Shown: one piece after another, positions 1 to 10,449 of the stretch
Numbering within the stretch: position 1 is the stretch's first letter
Layout of the letters: the number at the start of each line of letters is the position of its first letter
DNA from: Marsupella aquatica
Taxonomy: Eukaryota > Marchantiophyta
Direction: 5' to 3'
Length of the DNA: 64,000 nt
Assembly: GCA_973895155.1 (NCBI GenBank)
Contig: OZ316899.1
Location: forward strand, 4,774,001 to 4,838,000
Made by a program: the position numbers and the translations under genes
Notes under the pieces: model-generated
What the model was told of the DNA's origin: nothing
Database searches by the model: none
Seen by the model: the letters and a program-made list of their open reading frames with translations, nothing else

Positions 1-201
1 AATGGACGCACTCTCCTTCTGAAGCATCCGCACTACCTCCATGTGGATCAACCGACAAAGCGGAATCCTGGGCGGTTCCTTCTTGTTTCCCCGGAAATCT
101 TTTCCAAATGACATTATGTGTCGCGAGATGACTTCTTCCATCCCTAATCCAACCTCGTTGCCCTCTCCCAGCGCGTAATCGGTCATGCTATCCGTGTCCA
201 T
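1..201 (-). CDS. Partial open frame, unidentified, runs off the window edge
   Basis: Read on the minus strand from an ATG at 201-199, this frame stays open for 67 codons to base 1, so it is truncated by the window edge. The product begins MDTDSMTDYALGEG and is charged and mixed in composition (for example GKDFRGNKKEPPRIPLC), which looks more like coding sequence than the surrounding AT-rich DNA. I recognise no domain. It may be an exon of a host gene or of another transposon. No neighbour helps, because the next recognisable gene (1,286) is on the other strand. Low confidence. Confidence 0.3.
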   Translation of the reverse strand, partial: MDTDSMTDYALGEGNEVGLGMEEVISRHIMSFGKDFRGNKKEPPRIPLCRLIHMEVVRMLQKESASI

Positions 202-1285
202 TCGGACCCTTCTGGACTTCTGGTGTGGTAGTGTTGCGTTGATGGAAGTGATTGCTCCGCTTGACCTTGTAACTCGATGCGAGTAAAATGCCCCAGAGAA
301 CGAAGATTGTGTAGACTCGCAATGACCGTGATCTTCCTCTGGAACTGTGGTATACCCTCTTGGAGAGCTTGGGGCGATTGAAGGTTGCATTGTGGAGCAT
401 GTCAATATGTGAAGGTCTCTGTACGACACAGAGCCAGTCTCTACCCTCACGCTCCAAACAAATTACCGTACACAAAGAACAACAAAAAACCTTTAAAACT
501 TTTCCATCATAGTGCTGTTGACATCATGTGACGGAGAACGAGAAGGATTGAAAGAATCTCACTGACCAATCCAAACAAAGACAGGTGGCAGGGACTGTTT
601 GAAATGAGTAGAATTAACGTCTACTTTCAAGTCATTTGTGGATGCAGCGATGAACGGGAGTGTATCGTTAAACAATCCAACAGAAAACAACACAAAGTAA
701 GGAATTTGTTCATACATGTTACCATTAGATGTAACCGTTGGGCAAACCAAAGTCATCTCCATCGATACTAGCGCCCGGCGCTAGTATCAACAAACACTAA
801 AAATACTCTCATACATGACGATGACAGGGAGGAGATTATGTCAGCGTCGGGCGCTAGCTATGTATACCCCTTGTATTTTCCCAAGAAGTACCGATTCCAA
901 AACAATATAAAACGTTTATTGATTTTTTCAGCAATTCCATCAAAATCAATAAAATATTTCTCTTTGACTTGACAGTCCGCCAATGATAGCGCCTGGCGCT
1001 AGCACGTTAAGTCTGGTTTCTAAGTTGAAACCCGAGTACTTCTTTATGGTAGCGCCGGGCGCTAATAATTATTTGATCGCATTTTTTGCACTTTACCGGT
1101 AAGTAGTGTCGTTGGCAAAACGACAAACTACATTTATGTGTCTGCACCTAACGACTAGTACCCGTTTTGTCGTTTACAAACGATAATCTTATGAGGTTTG
1201 GAATGAGTTTACTTAACTTAAGTCGAGTAATGTTCTCCTATTTCCTCAGATCCTTTGTTTATCAAATTAATATCATTCTCCCGCA
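202..1285. other. Non-coding flank of the first MULE gene
   Basis: No convincing gene is seen here. The stretch is AT-rich and contains four copies of the TAGCGCC-n-GGCGCTA palindrome between 764 and 1,064. It probably includes the promoter and 5' end of the MULE that follows, but I could not fix its terminal inverted repeat. Confidence 0.5.
764..1064. repeat. Cluster of four TAGCGCC-n-GGCGCTA palindromes
   Basis: Copies lie at 764-788, 843-859, 987-1,002 and 1,050-1,064. The first is a 25-bp palindrome with 12-bp perfect arms around a single central base. The others keep the core AGCGYCnGGCGCTA. All four lie upstream of the MULE start codon. The same motif recurs in this gene's intron, downstream of it and in the second MULE copy, but was not seen in exons. 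Confidence 0.8.
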
Positions 1286-4200
1286 ATGTCTAATTCAGTC
1301 GTGCTTCTTCATCCTGATACTGGGGAGATTGTAAGCATCCCTTTAGGTTCATCCGACACGTACAAACAGGTTAGTGAGAACTATCTTTGTGGAAGATTTG
1401 ACGTTGCCATCAACGACATCCATTCCATCAAACCAGACCATGCATCTGGAGAGGAGACAGATGACGCACTATTTGATATCGATGATGGAGTCAGGTTTTG
1501 GCACCTCAACGCTGGAAAGAGATACATTATCAATCTCCAACAACATTCCGTTCTGAATGAAAGACATCCAGTTCCATTCATTGACCTTTCCGAGAGTGAA
1601 GAGGAGGAGGTAGCTGTAGATTTGCAGACATCCGTTAATCCAGGGCCTTCTATCAAGATAGAAGGTCACTCTCCTTCCGAGCCAAATGTTTTGGGGGGTG
1701 TTGTGTACCATCGAAGCGCAATGGATGCCATTCTCAAATTAACTGGCCATAGTGAACTGTCGCTGTTCATCCGAACAAGTGATTTCAGGCATGAGCAGGT
1801 GAATTGTCTGCCAAGTAAATACAATGGAAATGTTGTGTTTGAATTGCCTCCCGCAGAAGGTCTGCTATCAAAAGGTTCGAGGCTCCGTGACATGGACAGG
1901 CCTAAAGACTGCTACTTCTGGACACGAATATTTCCAACTTCTGCGAATGTCCAACCTAATTTTTTTGGGGAATTTGATAAAGTGACGTGTACGGGTGCAC
2001 TCGAATGTCAAAATCAGAAATGTGATTATCTGCTACGGAAGAGAAGAGGAAATTCAAAAGCTTGGGATGGGACACCCAAACTTGCGGGGCCACATACCGT
2101 GGGAAAGATTATTGAGGAGGGTGGAGTAGTTTGTCACTACTGCCAACAATTGCCCTTTTGTATTGAAGCTTGTTCAACAATGCTTTTTTATATGTACCCG
2201 CAATTACTTCTCGACGCGGATACATGTAAACATATGTCGCGTCTTCCTGTGCATGTCGGAACTCATGCGCATCCCAGTCGTAAAGTTTTTTCTTGAGGTG
2301 CGGAAAAGATTGCTCATGAGTTCATAAAGAAGCAACATGAAGCTACACCGTCTACCACACCATCGGGTATGAAGAATGTCGTAACTGGATCTTTAAGGAA
2401 GGCTCTCTGTGTGTCCAACAATGACATCGGAGAATTGGAGGAAAGAGAAATTTGGGAGTCGTTAATGGTTGTTTCGACCCCTCAAAAGTTTGCATCTCTT
2501 TTTTGGAGTGTTCGGCAAGACCAAAAAGGTAAAGGTGAGTTAGAGTTTCTTGTGGAAATGCAGAAATGCATAAACTTTCCATTTCTACAACGTTATATGC
2601 TGCCAGGTCAAGGCTGTAAGGAGGAGTGACCGCATATTTTCAAAACAACGGTAAAAGGGCACGGATCTGGAGTTGATTTGTTGGGCCAAATGCAACCTGG
2701 AGGTCGACTAGAAGGCGCGTGGGTTAGTTTTGATGTGATGAGGAGAATGACCAAGGATTGGATAACTTTTAGCACTCACGTTTATGATCACAATTACCGT
2801 GCTCTTTGCACAATCTTCACATGTGAGTTGAAAGCTGAAGATTTTGAGTCGTTAGAAAAAGCCTGGAAATTGATGATTGAGGTTTGCCATGAAAATGGGT
2901 TAGACAACGTAGTAATCCATGGATTCATGGCTGACAATGCTCAAGCTGGATGGAATGTTGTTCGGAACGTGTTTTTTGGTGGACATCCTAACCCGGAAAA
3001 GGAGCTATCGGATGCGTTTCACTTCTATCAATCGTTTCATCGTCATTCAATTGAAGGAGTATTGGAAGAAAAACGAGAAGAGCACCGGAAGATGTGGGAC
3101 TCTTTAAGGAACGCGTCAACATTTCTTGGAGCCTACAGAATTTCCAGGGAAATCGACATGTGGTGGAGATCAGGGAATTGTGTTTCAGGAAAGCTTCGGA
3201 TGCTCCAAGGTTGGCTTGCATGGTGGGTGGTCCGATGGCGTCAATGGGGAAATTTCATTCGTTTGGTGAGTTTCAACATCCATAAACAAGTAAACACACG
3301 AATCAACATTTTAAAAGAAGGAATCAAACAAAGTCATACTAGCGCTTGGCGCTATCATTATTTCCAGTGACTTCCGTGTCCTAGTTCCACTCCAATATTT
3401 GCTCGAGTTTTGATACTAGCGCCCGACGCTAGTTTTATGAACCACTTGTTACTCGTATTTGTCCATATTCTAGTGTGAATGGTGGTAGCGCCAGGCGCTG
3501 GCATTGATTAAACCCGAAAATCTAACCAAATAATTTGGTTCAAATGTTTCTTTATTGAATGCAGTGACTAAGCCATATTTCCTAAACTGTGCTCCAAATG
3601 TTTTATGCAGAACAAAAGCATAGAGGAAAGCGCTATGATTCCTAACTGTACTACTTCACAGGCGGCACATTCCATAATGAAGGCTTGGCAAACTAAGAAA
3701 AAGGCTGGTCTATTTGAAGCATGTGAGATGGATCAAAATAGGGCTCTGTCACAAGTTGCTGCGTATACGGCGTATAAGAGAGGTCTTAACCGAGGAACCA
3801 GACCTACAATTTGGGAATTGGCTTTCCGTTCGGCAGACCAGGCAGGTTCTTCAAAACTTTTCCAAGATGCTTCCAATATGCTTCTTTCCGGTGCGGCTGA
3901 ATTCGACCTGGAAAGGAGTGGCCCTCTCAATGGGGATGTTACCACAAAGTCTATGAAGAGGAAAGGTAAGCCTCTGGGAACATCTCGGCACAAGACTCCC
4001 ATCAGCATGACACTATTCTTGTAACATCACCATATACTCGAGGCATGAAAAGGAAAAACTTAAACAAGACTGAATTCTCCCCCGTTGCATCGGGTCCTGT
4101 TCACCATGACATTGGCGTTGTGGACCTGTCAGAAAGTGAAATTGAAGAAGGCAGACATTGGAGTACTCCGCCCTGGAGGAGGTCAACAAGGTCGTCTGCA

Positions 4201-5144
4201 GCCTCCCAACCTCCCAACCTCCAAAAGGTCTGCACCTCCCAACCTCCAAAGGTTGTCCATGACTCAACTGTGTTGGAGACAGATGTGCGACCAGGGGCGT
4301 GGCACCTACAAAGAGTGACGAGACATGGTGCAGGGCCTCAGTGTAATGGATCTCTTGGTGGAAAATTGGATCGAGATGACTGTTGCAATCATCTTAAAAA
4401 GGTTGTTTACCCGTCAACGGATGGTGTAGTTGGCATTGTTGTCAAAGAATATCGCGTGTTCAGGGGAGAACCACACCCTGAGATGATTTGGTTTTGTCCC
4501 AATAGTGCATGCTATAAGAGCCGGCCCCGTCGTAATGTGGTGAATCTTCCCCCATTTCCTCATAGCCTGCCCGTTTTGAAAGGAACTAATCTTTCCGAGG
4601 CTGAGGTCCAATTCTTGACTCAACAAGGGATTGCTATCAATCTAGAGGCCGGATGTCAGGCTGCTCCATCTCCTTTTGACTTGCGAATCAATGTGAACCT
4701 TTTCCCGGAGAAAATCAATCTCCTTGAGCCAAATATCCGCCTTCGGAGCAGGAATGGTAATAATACAATCCCACGTTCAAATCTTTCGCAAGGGCACAAC
4801 AAAAGAATTGAATCCGCAAACAAGGAGTCGATGACCCTCGTTCAACAATTTGATGTTTCTGTTGGGAACTCTTGGGGCAAACAATTTCAGATCCAAACCC
4901 AAGAGAGACTTCGCACGGCAAACACTTATTGGTACAGATTTGCATTTTCCCATGTTGTTCTTGTGAGGACTTCTATCGTCGCCATTCTCATGGTAGGCCC
5001 TTCATGCCGTGCAAGCATCTCTATTAGGTGTATACCAACGTCCTAAAACTAGATGTGGTGGATTCAACTTTGGCTAGTCAGCCAATTCTGACTGTAGGTG
5101 AGGTGAGGCTCATTCTAGCTAGGCAGAATTCTTTGGACTTATAG
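1286..5144 (+). pseudogene. MULE (Mutator-like) transposase with SWIM finger, copy M1
   Basis: This is a decayed DDE transposase of Mutator type. Exon 1 (1,286-3,265) is one reading frame interrupted by two TGA codons, at 2,294 and 2,627. It encodes an acidic N-terminus (DLSESEEEE), a Cys-pair region (CQNQKCDYLL, VCHYCQQLPFC) and the catalytic-core-like segment with SFDVMRR and GFMADNAQAGW, whose Asp residues are candidate catalytic residues. A GTGAGT donor at 3,266 and a TATGCAG acceptor ending at 3,610 bound an intron. Exon 2 (3,611-3,965) ends at a GTAAGC donor. Exon 3 begins near 4,040 and encodes a second DLSESE box. The C-terminus, in a shifted frame from about 4,955, reads CCSCEDFY..PCKHLY, a CxC..CxH SWIM zinc finger. 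A TAG replaces the Trp codon kept in copy M2, and the frame ends at 5,144. SWIM fingers are usual at MULE transposase C-termini. The family call rests on motif order and the SWIM finger, and was not searched. Confidence 0.75.
3266..3610 (+). other. Intron of M1 carrying three dispersed palindromes
   Basis: The intron has a GTGAGT donor and a TTTTATGCAG acceptor. It contains palindrome copies at 3,337-3,355, 3,415-3,433 and 3,486-3,501. The matching intron of the inverted copy M2 (9,597-9,302) also holds three copies, so the arrangement predates the duplication of this MULE. Confidence 0.7.
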
Positions 5145-5264
5145 ACTAGACATTTAGTAACGTTCAACGGCTCCAAACTGATTTGTCGCATTGGAACGTT
5201 TCAATCTTTTCAATGATACCTAATCAAATACTCATTTTCTTTACACATTTTGTTATAACATATG

Positions 5265-5528
5265 GCTAGCGTCGGGCGCTAGCTTCAGTTTGTCCCTTTC
5301 TGAGTGAATCTTGTTTGATTATGGTCCGAATGCTTTCCAGTACTTATCTTTGCGATCGGAATCTCCGTTTGTGAACTTTCCTATATTTGAGTTCTTCTCG
5401 TGGGATATAAATCTTCCCCTTCCAGGTCACACTTCATTGAAGTGTACTTAATTATTTATTTATGAACACCGTTCAATCCATTTGGTCTCATCTTAAACCC
5501 CTTGGTTTTTTGTTAGCGCCTAGCGCTA
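5265..5528. repeat. Two TAGCGCC-n-GGCGCTA palindromes downstream of M1
   Basis: Copies lie at 5,265-5,283 (GCTAGCGTCGGGCGCTAGC) and 5,513-5,528, within 400 bp after the M1 stop. Confidence 0.75.
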
Positions 5529-6429
5529 TTACATAGTACCCTTACCGATTCCGATGATATTTTTAAGATTGGTATTTTTGGAGTGTGCCTCGCCTGAGTA
5601 GCCTGTGTATGGTGGGACCCACTCTATGGTTTACGCATATATGGTGGACAAGTAATTCAGTTACAGAGACAGCATGTGAATTTTGTTGTTGCAAGGAACC
5701 CGATCAAGTCTTACCTTTCCATCAAAAATGGGCCGAAAACTTCATATCTTTACTGGTAACAGTTCCTGTTTTCCTATTTCCTGTCTTGGTGGTGATGCCC
5801 ATGGCGGCCTGCTAGGCGGATGGCTTTCTTGTACTCGCGTTTGATCTCGTATCGTCGCGGGTTGGCATGTTTCAACGAGTCGGCCAAGTGTCCTCCGATA
5901 GACACGAACTGCGTCCAAAATTGTATGGCCGAACTGGAAAGGATCGTGTGCGACATTCAGAGGAGATGGAAGGCGACTAAGGATAAGCAAGAGAACTGGG
6001 GTCAAAGTTGGCGCGTGGATTGAAGAACTGGTGCACTGCAAAGGATTGGCCCCCTTTTTATACCCTCAAAGCTCGTCGATCGCTCGTCACCTCCTCATTG
6101 CTTATAGGCTGAGACTTTCACGCTTGCAGTGTACCAGCCACTCCGCCAGTTTGGGTCAGCGCGTGTCAGTGGCCGCCTCCCAAAATTTGTTATACGGACC
6201 CAAGGGGAAAGAGTGGAGGGCCCCTTACACGCTCGCAACCCGGGCGTGCAAATGGCGACCCGCCACCACCCCGAACACGAACGCCCCTTATTGACTAATG
6301 ATTTCCTACTCATAATGGCTATCTAAATACTATCATTATGCTAATAATTACGACCTAAGATACCCCCAATGCGCGTGTTAGGCCAAATCACTCATTACCC
6401 ACCGTACCGACGACATCACAAGTCAGAGT

Positions 6430-6459
6430 GGGGGAGGGGGGAGGGGGGAGGGGTGGGGG
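6430..6459 (+). repeat. G-run with G-quadruplex potential
   Basis: Five runs of four to six G are separated by single A or T bases, a strong G-quadruplex pattern on the plus strand. It lies in the spacer between the MULEs with no gene nearby. Confidence 0.7.
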
Positions 6460-7349
6460 CTGCCTCATGGCTTTGTTTGGCATCAATGGCTGAGCGTTCA
6501 CAGAGTCGGAGCTTGAGTCACCCTCGACGATCTCTTGGCGCTAGCAGATTTGTCCCAGAGTTGGAGACTAGGACTAATTTGTCTTCATTGTGCCATGGCC
6601 AGGGACTCTTTCAAGCCCAAAAGATATATCTTTACCTTACCTCTTAGTGGTGGACCTAGCCATCCATTGCCCGCACCAAACCCAGTACTCTTGCATTGGG
6701 TCTTGCCTAAGTGCCCTTGGTGCCCAAACGCCTCCGCGGAACTCCACAAGCAAGCAATTGGTGCCTCTATCACCACATGCGATAACTCCCATACAAAGCC
6801 ACACTTGCTCCTCAGCACAACCATTGCTCAATGGTCCCTATTATCCACACAAGTAACCAAACCCATTGGGACGATCTTGGATCCCAAGGCCATTGTCTTG
6901 CCTCAAGCTCAATAGTCATTAGTGAGTAGGTCAATGAATAGAACCTCTTGGGCCCGCATGGCCTTGCCATAAGCCAAAGTGAAGACACCCACTGTTGGTC
7001 TAGAACAGCCCCTCTACTAGGTGCCACCCAAGCTTCCCCATTGTTTATTTGTCACTGCCCTGTCCATGCCGATGGCCCAAATAGCTAGATTGTCCTGAAG
7101 CTTGTCCCAAACGCCGGGACCAGTTCGGCCCCTCGGGGGTTTCACTTCCACAAAAATGGCATATCACGTGCAACGAAGAATAGGGTCATTTTATTGGTTC
7201 TAGGGAATAACTTAAGAATTTTTGCAGAAGAACAATAGGGTCTTTTAAATTCAATTTTGAGATTTATAAGAACATTAGGGACTTTTTAATCCAATTTTTG
7301 GAATATTCCAATGGATATAACCACAGTGACAACAAATAGCAAATAGATG

Positions 7350-7486
7350 TGCTCATACAAGCAAAATTTTCCTCATATGAGAAAACTTTTGTCTCATATG
7401 AGTAAACAAATTACTCGTATGAGCATATCTATTTACTCGTACGAGATTTTGTTTTCTCATACGAGTTTCTAGTTTTCTCGTATGCA
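7350..7486. repeat. Array of CTCRTAYGAG 10-bp palindromes
   Basis: Full copies lie at 7,372-7,381, 7,393-7,402, 7,414-7,423, 7,436-7,445 and 7,456-7,465. Partial copies lie at 7,352 and 7,477. The palindromes are spaced 20-22 bp apart by AT-rich linkers, about two helical turns. Such regular spacing of a palindrome is typical of a protein-binding array or subterminal transposon repeats, but no function is shown here. Confidence 0.8.
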
Positions 7487-7799
7487 TTTTAGTTTCTTCT
7501 TTTTATGGTATTTAGCATCCATATATATGCAATAATTGTTCGGACAACATTGTGGTGGGGCCCGCTACTATACAACAACATAGGAATATTTTTCACAATT
7601 TCAACACAAGGACTCAAATACATTGCAACCAATTGCGTCGGCGAAACACAAGTGAACATTACTAGTGCCCGCCGCCAGTATGGAATTATGTTAGGAAAAC
7701 AGCACTAAAAACACTTACACTTCTACCCGTCAGAAAAGACAAACCACGATTCTAGTTGTTCAACGTTAAAGCAATAGTATAAATTCCCGTTCCCGATTG

Positions 7800-10449
7800 C
7801 CTATCAAGTATATAACGGACTTCTCCCAACGTTAGAATTGGTTGGCTACATAATGTTGAATTGTGCACATCCAGTTTGAACACATTCTTGAACACCCAAT
7901 ACACATGTTTACGAGGCATGTAAGGCTTCCGATAAGTATGACGATGGTAGAAATCCTTGCAGGAGCAACATGGGAAACAACATATCTAGACCCAATAAGA
8001 GGCAAGTGATCTCTCATGTTCATGGGTCTGGATACAAGATTGTTTCCCCAACGCATTTCCACTTGTGATCTCTCTGTGACCAATGACGCTCATGACTTCA
8101 TTTTCAGAGGCTTCAATTTTCTTCAAATGAGTTGGGGTAAGCTGCACCCTTTGCAAGAATTTCTTCCCATTCCTTGAAGCGCACCTCACAGTTGGGTCAG
8201 TTAGGTTGATCCTCTCTGGGAAAAGATTGACATCAATCCGTAACGCAGATGACAACGGTGCTTCAATTTAATCTCCACGGCCTTCGGAGAGAAAGTCCTT
8301 GTTCTTTCAAGAATTGAATCTCTGTTGCAAAAAGATTGGTCCCTCTGGCAATTGGGAGATGTGAAGGAACATTCAGAATGTTCAAGACTCCTCTCCTTGT
8401 TGTGCTTTGGTGACAATTGTTGTTGGGGCAAAACCATATCTGATCGTTATAAGATTGTCCCCTGAATATTTGGCATCCTCTCACAAAAATTGCAACAACA
8501 CCATCTAGATTCGGAAACCCAACCTCCTTCACTCGATTTTGACATTCATCACGACTCCCTCCCCGGCCAAGGGTTCCGTTACACACTGAACCCGCACCCC
8601 ATTTTGAGGTCCGATGCAACTGCCAGGCACCAGGAGGTACCTCACACTCTATTGGGGAAACTGATTGACAATATGCAATTTCGACAGTTCTTGCAGGGGT
8701 CAGTGGAGGGACAGAAGATCTCGACGCTCGACACGAAGGAGTGTCAATGATTACAACTTCCTTAGAATCATCGCTTTTGGACAAATTAAGGACCCCGTCA
8801 ATTCCACCGGTTGAAGGCGTGGAATCTTACATCTTCTCAAAATCAATGGAATGGAGGTTTCTCCTTTTCAAAACTTTTGTATTTGGTGAAGTAAGGATGG
8901 TATCATGCCTCTACAAGTCTTGTGCCGAGACATTCCCAGTTGCCTGTCCTTTTTGTTTCACCGATTGCGTTACAACATCCCCATTCAATGGAACGCTTCT
9001 TTCCAATTCAAACTCCGCAGCGTTTGATAGGAGAAGATTGGTGGCTCTCAAAGGGACGCGGTGACCCCACCAGGTCCACCGATCTGAAGGCAAGCTCAAA
9101 AATAGTTGGGCCAGTTCCTCTATTCAATCCCCTTTTGTATGCAGTATAGGTAGAAATTTGAGCATCAGCCCTATTTTGGTCCGTTTTGCATCCTTCAAAT
9201 TGATCAACCTTCTTATTTTGTTGCCATGCTTTCATTCCAACATGCCTAAATTCCAATCCAGTACAGTTTGGAATCATACCAGCTTCTATGGCACTCTTGC
9301 TCTGAAATATTGCACGCAAGTGTTTAGTATGTATATAACAAATTGCCCCACTAGTGGAAATAAAAATGAATTAACAGTAGCGCCAGGCACTAGTATATCA
9401 TATTTGATGGGTATGTTTCCATTCAAAGTACAATTGATCACAGTGTACTTCAGCCCTAATATCAATCACAGTCCAAATGGATTACTAGTGCTTGGCGCTA
9501 CTATTGTGAATGAAGAACTTTGCAGTTTCATACAAGTTTCAGTAGCGCCATGCGCTATTAATTAGCCAATGTCTGAGGAGAATAGCCTATAACTCACCAG
9601 TCTTATGAAGTTCCCCCATTGTCTCCATCAGACAACCCACCAGGATAACCACCCTTGGAGCATCCAAAGTTTGCCTGAGTGACAATTTCCTGACCTCCAC
9701 CAGTCATCAATTTCTCTCAAGATTCAATATGCTTTCAGGAAAGTTGTCGCGTTCCAAAGGCGATCCCACATCTCCTTGTGCTCTCCATGATTTCCATCTT
9801 TCACACCTTCTCTTGAATGACAATGAAAAGATTGGAAAAAATGGAAGGCATCTGATCTTTCTTGCTCTGGGTCGGGGAGTCTGTCAAAAAACATGTTTTG
9901 AACAGCATTCCAATCAGCCTAAGCATTGTCTGCCATGAATCCCCGAATTGTAACATCTTTTAAGCCATTTTCATCGGCAACCTCAAGCATCAACCGCCAG
10001 GCTCTCTTGAGAGATTTTGCATCTTTGGCCTTTAGCTCACAAGTGAATATTGTGCAAAGTGCCTGGTAATGATGATCATATACATGGGCACTAAAAGTAA
10101 GCCAATCTGTCGTGCTTCGATGCATCACGTCAAAACTTACCCATGAGCCCTCTAACGACCTTCCAGGTTTCATTCTTTAGAGCAAGTCCAGACCTCGCCC
10201 GTCACCTTTTATGGTCATTTTGAAGATATGAGCACTCTCGTCCCGACAGCCTTGACCAGGGAGCAAGAACCTTTGAAGAAAAGGCAGTCGGATACATTTT
10301 TGCATCCTGACAAGAAATTCCAGTTCCCCTTTCCCCTTCTAATCTTGATGAACACTCCTTAACACGGATGCAAACTTCTGAGGAGATGTGACGACCATCA
10401 GGGACTCCCAGATTTCCTTCTCTTCTTCAAGAGAGATTTCTTCAACAGA
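7800..10449 (-). pseudogene. MULE transposase with SWIM finger, copy M2, 5'-truncated by CACTA E0
   Basis: This is a second copy of the 1,286-5,144 gene in the opposite orientation. Reading leftwards, exon 1 starts in the middle because CACTA element E0 begins at 10,450. It contains SFDVMHRSTTDW and GFMADNA, then ends at a GTGAGT donor (9,597-9,592). Exon 2 (from 9,301) carries MIPNCTGLEF and YTAYKRGLNRGTGPTI. Exon 3 (about 8,784-8,256) carries the Cys-rich domain, with a frame change near 8,256. The C-terminal SWIM finger (about 7,965-7,870) reads CCSCKDFY..PRKHVYW, so the third zinc ligand is Arg instead of Cys. There are several internal stops, including one just after GFMADNA and one before RMKPG. 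These differ from those of M1, so the two copies decayed independently. Confidence 0.7.
9376..9558. repeat. Three TAGCGCC-n-GGCGCTA palindromes in the M2 intron
   Basis: Copies lie at 9,376-9,395, 9,483-9,503 and 9,541-9,558, all inside the M2 intron. They mirror the three copies in the M1 intron. Several have lost symmetry by single transitions (for example GGCACTAG). Confidence 0.75.

Larger units (their letters stand above)
5145..7799. other. Spacer between the two tail-to-tail MULE genes
   Basis: No recognisable gene is present. Palindrome copies occur at 5,265-5,283 and 5,513-5,528, with a degenerate one at 7,661-7,680. A GC-rich middle (about 5,800-7,150) holds short overlapping frames on both strands that do not resemble known domains. 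It also holds a G-rich run at 6,430-6,459 and, further on, an array of CTCRTAYGAG palindromes (7,350-7,486). The spacer may contain 3' ends of both MULEs plus unrelated sequence. Confidence 0.5.

Noticed and set aside
2294-2629. TGA read as an amino acid (recoded genetic code) in M1
   Set aside because: The other MULE copy has sense codons there and carries its own TAA/TAG stops; the pattern is ordinary decay.
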